IMG/VR virus record: IMGVR_UViG_3300042341_000193 | Span: 43,054 to 107,053 of that record | Reading direction: 5' to 3' (one strand) | From: a virus | DNA length: 64,000 bases | The notes under the pieces: generated by a model | The model's input: only the letters and a program-made list of their open reading frames with translations | The model's database searches: none | Told to the model about the DNA's origin: nothing | Made by a program: the position numbers and the translations under genes | In this document: positions 7,805-15,201 of the stretch, piece after piece | Layout: each line of letters opens with the position of its first letter | Numbering within the stretch: position 1 is the stretch's first letter

Positions 7805-8157
7805 TTCTGACTGTCTCCTTTAGCAACTCGATAATTGTCTTCGACACTGTCCGGTGTGCTAACTTCGATAATGGTCCCTTCTTCGAGACAAATCAGTTGA
7901 TGTGGTACCAGTGGATTATTATGCCACACAGAGCCTGGTTTTAATACTTCTAAATATTCATCCGCTGTCTTCGTATCAATAAATCTAACTTGAAATTCAC
8001 CGCTTAACACATACCAGGTTTCTTCCTTTACAGAATGGAAATGCATACTAAATCTAGCACCGGTATTAAACTTTAGTAATTTTCCGCAATACTTGTCGTT
8101 TGTTGCCCAAATTAATTCGTGACCCCAACCTTTTTCTACAAAACCTTCTAATCTCAT
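7801..8157 (-). CDS. Cupin-fold protein, sugar-isomerase type
   Basis: 118 residues, one cupin barrel. KGWGHELIW near residues 9-17 is the KxWGxE start typical of mannose-6-phosphate isomerase type II. HFHSVKEETWYVLSGEFQVRF near 39-59 is cupin motif 1, with two His and one Glu as metal ligands. PLVPHQLICLEEGTIIEVSTP near 81-101 is motif 2 with the third His. It heads the sugar operon, so it probably works on a phosphorylated sugar, but its reaction is not known. GGAG-like bases precede the start. Confidence 0.7.
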   Translation of the reverse strand: MRLEGFVEKGWGHELIWATNDKYCGKLLKFNTGARFSMHFHSVKEETWYVLSGEFQVRFIDTKTADEYLEVLKPGSVWHNNPLVPHQLICLEEGTIIEVSTPDSVEDNYRVAKGDSQK

Positions 8158-8537
8158 AATTCTCCACTTTCAGCCAGTTTTAACATTAGGCTATATTGTT
8201 CGTATGCTTTTTTTACTGCTGGATATTTGTCCCGCAGTGCTCTCTCTCGTTCTTTCTGCTCCATTAGTGTTTCAAACATTCTGTAATGCCCTTGCTTCTT
8301 CATGTTGTTAAACACCTCGGATTCGAAGTCTGCAATTCTTTCTAATTCACTTTCAGCAATTTCCACAGTATACAACGGTTCGCTATCATATATAACATCT
8401 TCATAAACTCGATTAAAATCCATAGGATCTCTAAAGTAATTTAAATTGACTTTGCTGTACCGATGTGCCCGCTTGTTTGTATCAAGTACACGAATACTGT
8501 GATGTTGGCAAAATTGTTTTATATTTTCTGTAGTCAT
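8154..8537 (-). CDS. Unrecognised 127-residue protein
   Basis: Start chosen at the ATG that overlaps the TAA of the upstream gene (TAATG), not at an upstream in-frame ATG that would intrude 54 bases. The protein begins MTTENIKQFCQHH, then a middle with FRDPMDFNRVYEDVIY, and a long charged helix KERERALRDKYPAVKKAYEQY near 95-115. No domain recognised. It overlaps the cupin by 4 bases (ATGA), so it is co-translated. Confidence 0.6.
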   Translation of the reverse strand: MTTENIKQFCQHHSIRVLDTNKRAHRYSKVNLNYFRDPMDFNRVYEDVIYDSEPLYTVEIAESELERIADFESEVFNNMKKQGHYRMFETLMEQKERERALRDKYPAVKKAYEQYSLMLKLAESGEL

Positions 8538-8737
8538 TATTCTATCAGCATTAACATAGCCATTGTGGCTTTCTTGTCGTCCTCTAAGCAAAGTAAAATT
8601 TCAGCGCCGCCACGAAGCGGCATAATGCGCCAACCTTCTCCACCTATTCTATCGTGAATATAATAGAGACGAGGCCCAACGTGCTTCATGCACCAAGCCT
8701 CTGCTTTACCTACGCTAGGAACTTTAAACTCAATCAT
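8537..8737 (-). CDS. Small paralogue-array protein A (66 aa)
   Basis: Unrecognised function. AEAWCMKHVG near residues 12-21 and a C-terminal EDDKKATMAMLMLIE match, loosely, the pattern shared by five genes upstream: a [W-C-x3-h-G] element followed by a terminal [D-x2-x-T-M-F-x-L] helix. This is the most diverged member in the last 10 residues. A TATACTAT box lies just upstream and no Shine-Dalgarno sequence is seen. Confidence 0.55.
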   Translation of the reverse strand: MIEFKVPSVGKAEAWCMKHVGPRLYYIHDRIGGEGWRIMPLRGGAEILLCLEDDKKATMAMLMLIE

Positions 8738-8757
8738 GTTCTATAGTATATATCACT

Positions 8758-8994
8758 TTATGTGCCCCACCTCAACAAAAACATAGTTAAGTCTTTAGAA
8801 TCTTTAAATGCAAAAGTAGTGTTGCCAAACATGCTGTGCATAACCCAAATCTTACCATTCATGCCTTCCCAAGTTTTAGGAGTTTGGTAGGACCACCCAC
8901 CGGTTCCTATATGTTCGTGGCACCATTGTTCCATGTCTGGATGTTGCCAATAACGTTCTTTACCAAATGTAATCCAGCTAGCAGTATCACTCAT
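8758..8994 (-). CDS. Small paralogue-array protein B (78 aa)
   Basis: Start set at the ATG overlapping the previous stop (ATGA at 8994-8991) rather than a GTG two codons earlier. MEQWCHEHIG near residues 21-30 and FAFKDSKDLTMFLLRW at the C-terminus are the two hallmarks of the array. The middle is Trp- and Gly-rich (GGWSYQTPKTWEG). Function unknown. Confidence 0.6.
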   Translation of the reverse strand: MSDTASWITFGKERYWQHPDMEQWCHEHIGTGGWSYQTPKTWEGMNGKIWVMHSMFGNTTFAFKDSKDLTMFLLRWGT

Positions 8995-9266
8995 GACCAC
9001 CTCAGAATGAATAAGGTCAAATCCTTTTCATCTTTAAAATAAAATTTGTCTTTCTTTTCAAACCAACGACTGCCACTATTTCCAAATCGTTCTCTGCACC
9101 AAGTCTGTGCCTGTTCATTTAGATCCAAGGGAGTGCTTTCTGTTCGAGCCATTTCAATCCAGGTATATTTCATACCCCATCCGCCAGCTTCTCCCGTTTT
9201 CATAGGTCGCAGTTCGTGTTCTGAACCGATGTTCAAGCCGCCGACAATAGAACTAATACTGGTCAT
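8991..9266 (-). CDS. Small paralogue-array protein C (91 aa)
   Basis: AQTWCRERFG near residues 53-62 and FYFKDEKDLTLFILRWS at the end are very close to protein B. The N-terminal half is an extra Gly-rich stretch (GGLNIGSEHELRPM) not shared with B or D. Start set at the ATG within the ATGA overlap with protein D; a GTG 6 bases earlier is possible. Function unknown. Confidence 0.6.
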   Translation of the reverse strand: MTSISSIVGGLNIGSEHELRPMKTGEAGGWGMKYTWIEMARTESTPLDLNEQAQTWCRERFGNSGSRWFEKKDKFYFKDEKDLTLFILRWS

Positions 9267-9463
9267 GACCACCTCAACATAAACATAGTAAGATCTCGAT
9301 CTTGTTTAAAATAATATTCAATAGAAGTACTGTGATGAACTACATTCCATTTACCTTTGAATTTGCCCAAGGTCTTTCCTAACCATTCATCAACTTCTCT
9401 GGTACTGTGCAAAAGATTAACTTTGGTCTTATATGGCCATAATTCTTTTTTAAGTCGTCTCAT
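9263..9463 (-). CDS. Small paralogue-array protein D (66 aa)
   Basis: VDEWLGKTLG near residues 23-32 and YYFKQDRDLTMFMLRWS at the C-terminus place it in the array; the Cys of the WC pair is Leu here. The N-terminus is basic (MRRLKKELW). It overlaps its upstream neighbour by 4 bases (ATGA). Function unknown. Confidence 0.6.
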   Translation of the reverse strand: MRRLKKELWPYKTKVNLLHSTREVDEWLGKTLGKFKGKWNVVHHSTSIEYYFKQDRDLTMFMLRWS

Positions 9464-9810
9464 GTTAGTGCTTTCACAATTTCATATTGACGCAGTGCTT
9501 CTTGGACATTGTTCCAAGCGATAGCCAATGCTGGATTAGACTTTGGTGCTTTTCTATATCTCACAGGAGGATCACTATCGACCCACTGCTCTGGATTATC
9601 TTTGGTCCAGTAATAGACATTAGCCCAATGACTATGACAGGTGCTGTCAGTACGCCATTCTCCCTTGCCGTTCATGCCTCCAGTATGATTCCAATAAAAG
9701 TAATCTACACCACAAGTATCGTCAGCTAGGGTTACGGTCCTGAAGCCCATATAATAGCCGCTTTTATCAGGCTGCTGATCTGCTGTATGGTGCCATATGG
9801 AAGTCTTCAT
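9460..9810 (-). CDS. Small Trp-rich protein, DUF551-like (tentative)
   Basis: 116 residues. It begins IWHHTADQQPDKSGYYMGFR, then a run of Trp and Tyr ending NVYYWTKDNPEQW, which recalls the G-x-Y ... W ... YW-PxP layout of phage DUF551 proteins. A helical C-terminus follows (AIAWNNVQEALRQYE). It sits within the small-gene array but lacks the array's terminal motif. It overlaps the upstream gene by 44 bases, with no clear Shine-Dalgarno sequence. Function unknown. Confidence 0.5.
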   Translation of the reverse strand: MKTSIWHHTADQQPDKSGYYMGFRTVTLADDTCGVDYFYWNHTGGMNGKGEWRTDSTCHSHWANVYYWTKDNPEQWVDSDPPVRYRKAPKSNPALAIAWNNVQEALRQYEIVKALT

Positions 9811-10075
9811 AGTCTAAAAAAGATGTTGGAGTTTCTGATAGAAGGAGTGCGTCCCCGTACTTTAATTTTAACATCATTTCCTGTTTTTCGCAAGTGGTTG
9901 TTATCTTGATGTAGGGATTTTCGTTTTGATATCGCCAGCGTGTTCCATTTGAAGTTTCAAAATCTTGCCATTCGGGCATAACGACTTCCACTTCGCAACC
10001 CAACCCAAATAGGAATGTTGCATCAATTTCTGTAGCATCGGGCTTACTCAGTGTCCAAAGTGTTTTAGTAATCAT
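9767..10075 (-). CDS. Small paralogue-array protein E (102 aa), diverged
   Basis: IKITTTCEKQEMMLKLKYGD near residues 55-74 aligns with the terminal motif of proteins B-F: strand, short acidic turn, Met-rich helix, aromatic-Gly. About 25 residues are added after it. The N-terminal half has EVEVVMPEWQDFETSNGTRW. The WC element is not evident, so membership is less sure. Its ATG overlaps the upstream stop (ATGA), with CGGAG a few bases before. Confidence 0.5.
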   Translation of the reverse strand: MITKTLWTLSKPDATEIDATFLFGLGCEVEVVMPEWQDFETSNGTRWRYQNENPYIKITTTCEKQEMMLKLKYGDALLLSETPTSFLDYEDFHMAPYSRSAA

Positions 10076-10323
10076 ACTCCGTTGCCGCTCCCAAACTTTA
10101 ATGCAAACATAGTTGAATATTTCTCACCCTTGTTCATAAACTTAAATGTTACATATTCATCGGCTTGAAATACTGCCCATTCAAAATCTAGTCCCATAAT
10201 CAATCCCTGATCCTTACACCATTCTGCTAACTGGATAGCGTGGTTACTAGCGTGGTGTAGTTTCATAAAATTAAGATGTCTGTATTGAACTATAGTGTCG
10301 AACGGTATTCGAATTTCAATCAT
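10072..10323 (-). CDS. Small paralogue-array protein F (83 aa)
   Basis: QLAEWCKDQG near residues 31-40, an intervening FEWAVFQADEY, and VTFKFMNKGEKYSTMFALKFG near 59-79 give the same order of elements as proteins B and C. The first 28 residues (IRIPFDTIVQYRHLNFMK) are unique. It overlaps its upstream gene by 8 bases. Function unknown. Confidence 0.55.
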   Translation of the reverse strand: MIEIRIPFDTIVQYRHLNFMKLHHASNHAIQLAEWCKDQGLIMGLDFEWAVFQADEYVTFKFMNKGEKYSTMFALKFGSGNGV

Positions 10324-10576
10324 CGTTCATAATTTCTTCTATATACGGACTTTCGTTAGGAAAATAATGCACATGATATTCTCGCTGATTAAATCTGTAG
10401 ACTTCAGATATACTATGTTGATTGTTACTAAACTCGTCGGGCTCATCTTGCATCTGTATCATCAACCAAACATTTTCTTTTTCTTGACCTTCTAATGTTC
10501 GACGAGGAGGGCCCATGACCTTACGAAGAAATGTTTTTAATTCTTCTTGGGACATGTTGTTAATAAAGGCTGTCAT
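10316..10576 (-). CDS. Unrecognised 86-residue protein
   Basis: Start placed at the ATG in the AAATGA overlap with the upstream stop; a GTG 21 bases earlier is less likely. It begins MTAFINNMSQEELKTFLRKVMG, which looks like an amphipathic helical domain, and ends in an acidic tail PYIEEIMNDD. No domain recognised. Confidence 0.5.
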   Translation of the reverse strand: MTAFINNMSQEELKTFLRKVMGPPRRTLEGQEKENVWLMIQMQDEPDEFSNNQHSISEVYRFNQREYHVHYFPNESPYIEEIMNDD

Positions 10577-11268
10577 TTTATCCCAGTCTCGTTGCACAGT
10601 TCTTGAATCATCAAGATATCTGCAGGACTATCTTTAAATTTCTTCATCCAGAATTTAACATCAAATACAGGTGTAATCATGCTCAACTGTTCGTCACTCA
10701 TCTTACTAACCATGGTCTTACCCGATGTACAATTTAGGATAAGCCACGGACTAACGCGACCATTTAGCATGTCATGCACTGCTTTGTTCAAACTGACATA
10801 ATCAAAGTATTGTGCAAAATTTGCACTATGCTCGTCTCCCCAATCCATCATTGTTTGCAATGTTCTCTGCACTGCTGCTTCGACTGGTTCTACTTTGAGC
10901 ATGTCAAATAGGTACTGTTCATACAGTTCATCCCTGCACCAGTGGTCTAATTTGACACCACTTTTAATCACATAGTCAATGAACTTTTGAGGATAGATAG
11001 GATTGACGTTATTGACAAAACTGCCAAACTTTACAAAGGCATTATAGTAAGCACTGGTACAAAAATGTTCATAGGTCTTGCCTTTTTTATCATTTTGTGT
11101 AAGTTGATAAAAACGAACATAGGCCATATAACCTGCTTGAACACGCTTCTCATCTTTCTGCAGAGCACGCCTTTTTTGTTCACACATGTGCGCTACTAGA
11201 GTCTTTTCTTTCATAAAACTCTTACCGCAATGTACACAATTAAAAGGTTGATCTGCCAATGCTATCAT
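10573..11268 (-). CDS. C2H2 zinc-finger-like protein of unknown role
   Basis: 231 residues. CVHCGKSFMKEKTLVAHMC near 11-29 is a single C2H2/C2HC finger. The following 200 residues are helical, with many aromatic residues (YYNAFVKFGSFVNNVNP; MMDWGDEHSANFAQYFDY) and no recognised fold. Nucleic-acid binding is plausible from the finger and the replication-repair neighbourhood. It overlaps both neighbours by 4 bases or so, so it is part of the same operon. Confidence 0.55.
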   Translation of the reverse strand: MIALADQPFNCVHCGKSFMKEKTLVAHMCEQKRRALQKDEKRVQAGYMAYVRFYQLTQNDKKGKTYEHFCTSAYYNAFVKFGSFVNNVNPIYPQKFIDYVIKSGVKLDHWCRDELYEQYLFDMLKVEPVEAAVQRTLQTMMDWGDEHSANFAQYFDYVSLNKAVHDMLNGRVSPWLILNCTSGKTMVSKMSDEQLSMITPVFDVKFWMKKFKDSPADILMIQELCNETGIK

Positions 11269-11729
11269 TCGTAATCTTTTCGTTGCTTCTTGTCAAAACC
11301 CATTTTGTCAAACAGTTCGTCGATGTCTTTCTTAGTCATCATGCTAGCTAACGTCTTAATGTCATCTAGCTTCCATGCAGGATAAATTTCAGCTAACAGT
11401 TTTTCAATCTTATTTGCTTTGCCCTTTTTACCTGCGGCAAGATAAGGATGATACATGTTAGAACCAATACCAGTTGCTGCAAATAATTTCCACAACAAGG
11501 GTCTATGATTCTTACTTAATTCCCAATGATTTTTATTAACATACTCGTTAGTCCTTTCTAGGAACCATTCTTGCAATGATTGATCACCTTGCACATTAGC
11601 AGTATACCTCATTAAGATGTAAGGACTGAATGCTTTCTTTTCCTCGTCGGTGAGGTTTTCGTAAAAGTCATAGTTGCGACTGTCTACTGCATTTAGTTCA
11701 CGCTTAATATCAAGTTTTGCGGTTGCCAT
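11265..11729 (-). CDS. Unrecognised 154-residue helical protein
   Basis: Highly charged and helical. It starts MATAKLDIKRELNAVDSRN and ends KKDIDELFDKMGFDKKQRKD. A central AATGIGSNMYHPYLAAGKK breaks the helices. No known motif. The start overlaps the end of the upstream gene by 20 bases and its stop overlaps the zinc-finger gene by 4. A role with that gene is possible by context only. Confidence 0.5.
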   Translation of the reverse strand: MATAKLDIKRELNAVDSRNYDFYENLTDEEKKAFSPYILMRYTANVQGDQSLQEWFLERTNEYVNKNHWELSKNHRPLLWKLFAATGIGSNMYHPYLAAGKKGKANKIEKLLAEIYPAWKLDDIKTLASMMTKKDIDELFDKMGFDKKQRKDYE

Positions 11730-11991
11730 ATCTTTTTTCGTAATCTTCTGTAAGGTAGTATGTTATTTTAACACGGTCCAGGGCGGCTTGTAAAGCAGTA
11801 TCGGACTTGGCAGCACGATGAATATCACCCCACAATTTACTTTCCATTATTTCGTCATGCAATGATGCCCTAGGTGATCCTGTTCCGATTCCTACATTGC
11901 CGGAACTGTCTATCCGCATTTTTTCAGTAGAACCTGCATTTCTAGCATAAACAGTTTTACCCTTATCCGGACTTTCAAAAATTAGTGACAT
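11710..11991 (-). CDS. Small protein carrying an embedded tail-fibre repeat peptide
   Basis: 93 residues in three parts. Residues 1-23 (FESPDKGKTVYARNAGSTEK) and 45-93 (LHDEIMESKLWGDIHRAAKS and a Tyr-rich tail) look like a small soluble protein. Between them, MRIDSSGNVGIGTGSPRASL at about 25-44 is the classic fibre repeat (xMxIDxxGNVGIGTxSPxxxLHV) seen many times in the fibre genes at 36-58 kb of this window. Either the peptide was captured or the likeness is chance. It overlaps the next gene by 20 bases. Confidence 0.55.
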   Translation of the reverse strand: MSLIFESPDKGKTVYARNAGSTEKMRIDSSGNVGIGTGSPRASLHDEIMESKLWGDIHRAAKSDTALQAALDRVKITYYLTEDYEKRYGNRKT

Positions 11992-11992
11992 C

Positions 11993-12496
11993 TTACCAAC
12001 ATCTTGTGTAATCTACAATCTCACTTTGTCTAGAAACTTCTTTAACAAAATAGGCGCATAAAGGTTTTTCGCCTGCATGTAATGGTGTGGTTAAAAGTTG
12101 CCCAGCCCTCATTTTAGGAAAATACCATTTAACATCTTGATAAACATCAATAATATCAATTTCATGAAATTCTGGCCTAAAGCTACTAAGTGGATTAAAA
12201 CAATATGTTTTGAATCCTCTATCATTTAGACTTGTTAATGGCAATACTTCCATATCTGGTCCTTCTGGATCTCCGACAATTGTACACCAATCAAGTGGCA
12301 TAGTAATTTCATCCTGACCTATTTTAAGAACTGCTGCAGGACCAGTAAAACTTTCAAGAAAAATTAGTGGGATAAAAAAGTAATCAGGATTTTGATTATC
12401 ACTATTATCTAATACTGAAAATCGTAGATCATCGTCTACTTCTTCAGGTAATTCGTTGAGATAAAATGTTTTGTTTTCTAAGGTTAAGATTTGCAT
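11993..12496 (-). CDS. Unrecognised 167-residue protein next to uvsW
   Basis: Mixed alpha/beta, acidic N-terminal half (ELPEEVDDDLRFSVLDNSDN) and beta-rich C-terminal half. MPLDWCTIVGDPEGPDMEVLP near 66-86 is the most distinctive stretch. No known family recognised. The start overlaps the uvsW stop (TAATG), so it is likely co-translated with it, and a role linked to UvsW or to the small genes after it is possible. Confidence 0.5.
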   Translation of the reverse strand: MQILTLENKTFYLNELPEEVDDDLRFSVLDNSDNQNPDYFFIPLIFLESFTGPAAVLKIGQDEITMPLDWCTIVGDPEGPDMEVLPLTSLNDRGFKTYCFNPLSSFRPEFHEIDIIDVYQDVKWYFPKMRAGQLLTTPLHAGEKPLCAYFVKEVSRQSEIVDYTRCW

Positions 12497-13989
12497 TATT
12501 TGTTATATTTCACTTTTTGAATTTCGAATGGATATTTCGCATCCTTATAGAACTTTTTTCGTTCAGTAAGGTGTCTCTTTGCATACTTCGTTGACGCTGT
12601 AATATCCCAGATTTGTACGAAGTCTTTGTCGTCTGCTTTTCTAATGCCTCGCCCAATTGATTGTATAACGCGAGTAAAGCTCTTTCCGGACTCCAACATA
12701 ACCAGATTAAAAATCCTAGGGATATTAATACCAACAGCGGCCACACCGTAAGTCGCCACAATAATCTTGTTAGTAGCAGTTTTAACTTCGTCATATTCAG
12801 TCTTTCTATCTTTGGTTTTTACTCTACCAGATATAAAAGCAACATCCGGTTCTTCTTTCAAAACATTGAATAAGCCACTAAGATGAGTTTGTAGGAATTC
12901 TCCGCACTCGATTCTATCAACTAACACAAGGGTGTTGCCAGTGTTTGCAATCTCTTTAATTAGCGTAGATATGTAACTCATCCTATCATTATCGGTTACT
13001 AGGAATTTTAACTCCTCAGGATATCCGCTAAATTCTTTCCACTCTGCCGTTTGAATAATGTTTACGTGGCAATCACTTAGTACACCTTTTTCCTGTAATT
13101 CGTGAGCACGAACTTGATGTACTACTTCACCTAGACTTGCACGTAAACTTTGAAATTCGTGGTCTGCTTTAGGTACAGTACCAGTTAAGCCCCAGCGTAT
13201 TGGTGCGTTGGCAAGATTTCGGGTTAGCAAGTTTTTCAACACTTCCGCCTTGGCCATGTGTACTTCATCAACCATAACTGTAGCAACTCCTTCGAGTAAT
13301 TCTGCTAAAGTTAACACTTCTTCATCAGTGGTATCTTTGGATTTTTTGTCTAAAATATTCAAACTTTGCCAGGTGCAAATAGTATGCGTTTTGTTCAGAT
13401 CTTTTCTGTCACCGTAGTAAACACCTACATCTAATTTACAGTTAATGAAGTCTTCCTCTGTTTGTTCCACAAGACTTTTGTTAGGAACAATGGTTATTGT
13501 ACGACCATATTTTTCCACAATTTTCGATAAAGTTGCGGTGGTTATTGTCTTGCCAAAACCAGTTGCAATTTCTTGAATACACTGTGGATTTTTAAGAAAC
13601 ATATTGACTGCTTCAACTTGATCGTCACGCAGTCTAATAGGTTTGCCTGCAAATCGATGACCTTCGGGCCATGTCTGATCACCCCAAAAATCTTCAAAAA
13701 TTTCAGGAAAATCTAGGGCAATGGGCTTGCGATTATCTTCAAGATCAATGTTGTAATTTTTACTCTCAAGATATGTTAACACCTGTGGTAGCATTGATAG
13801 ATAGGTAGTTCCACCTAATCCGAAAAAACTAACACTGCCGTCCCAACGACCTAATTTATAGGCTGGACGATACCTAGCTGTGGGGTCTTCGTACTTGAAT
13901 TTCTTGACCAGAGCCTTTCGTGCGTCGAGGTCTAAATTTTCTATCTTAACATTGACCTCGTCTTTTATTATTATTTTACAGTATGGCAA
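12496..13989 (-). CDS. uvsW: UvsW superfamily 2 helicase
   Basis: 497 residues (T4 UvsW is 503). An ATP-driven DNA/RNA helicase that unwinds R-loops, branch-migrates recombination forks and helps the shift from origin-dependent to recombination-dependent replication. Motif I ATGFGKT at 142-148, motif II VDEVH at 240-244, motif III LTGTVPK near 268-274, and motif VI QSIGRGIRK near 446-454 are all present. The first 110 residues form the small N-terminal domain. It overlaps the HARP-like gene by 14 bases. Confidence 0.92.
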   Translation of the reverse strand: MPYCKIIIKDEVNVKIENLDLDARKALVKKFKYEDPTARYRPAYKLGRWDGSVSFFGLGGTTYLSMLPQVLTYLESKNYNIDLEDNRKPIALDFPEIFEDFWGDQTWPEGHRFAGKPIRLRDDQVEAVNMFLKNPQCIQEIATGFGKTITTATLSKIVEKYGRTITIVPNKSLVEQTEEDFINCKLDVGVYYGDRKDLNKTHTICTWQSLNILDKKSKDTTDEEVLTLAELLEGVATVMVDEVHMAKAEVLKNLLTRNLANAPIRWGLTGTVPKADHEFQSLRASLGEVVHQVRAHELQEKGVLSDCHVNIIQTAEWKEFSGYPEELKFLVTDNDRMSYISTLIKEIANTGNTLVLVDRIECGEFLQTHLSGLFNVLKEEPDVAFISGRVKTKDRKTEYDEVKTATNKIIVATYGVAAVGINIPRIFNLVMLESGKSFTRVIQSIGRGIRKADDKDFVQIWDITASTKYAKRHLTERKKFYKDAKYPFEIQKVKYNK

Positions 13990-15154
13990 AGTTAAAATTC
14001 CTTTGTGGTTTTTTGTCCAGTATGTGAATCACATTATGGTGATTTTTCACAAATTCTCGTATTGTATAGTGTACACTATGTAGGCTGAAGTTTACAACAC
14101 AATTGAATTTAATTTTTGATTCGATAACTGTCTTCGGTACCTTGCCGCTGATAAACACTGCACGAGTTTTTTCAGTGATGGGATTGTTTAGTTGCTCGTC
14201 TTTGATAAATTTATTGAATTTTTCACCAGTTTCTTTAGGTAGTCTAAACATCACACTCATTTCTTCAGGAGTGATATCAAGTGATTTTAAAAATTCATAA
14301 CTTTTTGTAATTTTTTCCATCTCCAGGCCGCCCGGTATGATAAACATGCAAGGAGACAGATTTTTAACAATACGAGAAATGTCGTAAATTGTAGATTCTT
14401 CCAAATTTACGGTAAAATTCACCCCTGGATTTTCATTTAGGAAATCTATTACAGATTGTTCAATATTATTTTCAGCCAGGTACTCACTGACACTATCATC
14501 CCATGTATGTATACCGACTTTTCTTGCTAAAAATAGCGAGTCCAACAAATCTGTGGTTTCAGGTTGAGGCACACGATGGCTTACATTGATAAATTTTGGC
14601 ATTTTTTCGGTATAACTGACCATAGGTACAAAATTTTCAAGATTTTCTTGAATAGCCAGTATTTGCTCAATGTAATTAACAAATTCTTCGTCAGCAGTGA
14701 ACTCGTCCTTCTCAACAAACGAGATCAGGAATTGTATGCTACGTTCGTTCAGTGCAAAAATCCATGCTTTTTCATCTTTATCCCATTCCGCGTGTATCAA
14801 ATTAGGACGCTCTTTTCTAATTCTCTCCAAGATGGTTTCATTATAAGGAAATTCCACTTTGATTGCCTTAGTGTATTCACTATGAGCAATCACAGAGATT
14901 CGTTTGTTAGAATTGATAGTTCTACGGGGTACTCTATATGTGGGATTTTCCAGAAAATTTGTGATATCTTGTCCAAGTATCTGCGTTAATTTTTCTTTTT
15001 GTCTTTGCAGTATTCGAACTGCAAGAATTGCCTGTTTTTCAGTGAATCCAAGACCTCTAGAAATTTGATCATGGAAGCTCCAAACCATTTTTGAATCATA
15101 GGGATTCATTTGGGTCTTCATTGCAAGGAGAATAATTAGGTCTTCAATACTCAT
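13976..15154 (-). CDS. HARP-like-domain protein upstream of uvsW
   Basis: 392 residues. Residues about 97-145 (IKVEFPYNETILERIRKERP, then AEWDKDEKAWIFAL) resemble the HARP domain of SMARCAL1-type fork-remodelling enzymes: F-x-Y start, helix, then a W-D...W-x-F strand. The rest is helical, with no ATPase motif. Its start overlaps uvsW by 14 bases, so a partner for UvsW at forked DNA is a reasonable guess. A TATAAT box lies 6 bases before the ATG. Family membership is inferred from pattern only. Confidence 0.5.
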   Translation of the reverse strand: MSIEDLIILLAMKTQMNPYDSKMVWSFHDQISRGLGFTEKQAILAVRILQRQKEKLTQILGQDITNFLENPTYRVPRRTINSNKRISVIAHSEYTKAIKVEFPYNETILERIRKERPNLIHAEWDKDEKAWIFALNERSIQFLISFVEKDEFTADEEFVNYIEQILAIQENLENFVPMVSYTEKMPKFINVSHRVPQPETTDLLDSLFLARKVGIHTWDDSVSEYLAENNIEQSVIDFLNENPGVNFTVNLEESTIYDISRIVKNLSPCMFIIPGGLEMEKITKSYEFLKSLDITPEEMSVMFRLPKETGEKFNKFIKDEQLNNPITEKTRAVFISGKVPKTVIESKIKFNCVVNFSLHSVHYTIREFVKNHHNVIHILDKKPQRNFNFAIL

Positions 15155-15160
15155 ACTAAC

Positions 15161-15190
15161 ATTATACAGGAAAACAAAAAAGGACGCAAG
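15161..15190 (-). promoter_or_regulatory. Sigma-70-type promoter candidate overlapping a terminator
   Basis: Minus strand: TTGCGT, 17 bases, then exact TATAAT at 15166-15161. The -10 box is perfect and the -35 is weak (3 of 6). The -35 falls in the loop and 3' arm of the terminator. Transcription would begin at or very near the ATG at 15154. Confidence 0.35.
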
Positions 15191-15199
15191 TCCTTTTTT
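15176..15199 (-). terminator. Rho-independent terminator after the uvsX-uvsY operon
   Basis: Perfect 10-bp stem AAAAAAGGAC/GTCCTTTTTT with a 4-base loop; the 3' arm itself gives the T run on either strand. It lies 3 bases after the uvsY-like stop. Confidence 0.85.
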
Positions 15200-15201
15200 A
15201 G

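Larger units (their letters stand above)
8537..10323 (-). repeat. Array of diverged small paralogous genes
   Basis: Genes at 8537, 8758, 8991, 9263, 9767 and 10072 share, in order, an [aEx-W-C] helix start and a C-terminal [F-x-F-x(3)-D-L-T-M-F-x-L-R-W] element, most clearly in the 8758, 8991 and 9263 genes. The seventh gene in the run, at 9460, is not a clear member. Confidence 0.55.

Noticed and set aside
12510-12794. 94-codon minus-strand open frame inside uvsW
   Set aside because: It lies in another frame of a clear helicase that keeps all motifs; no start signal of its own.
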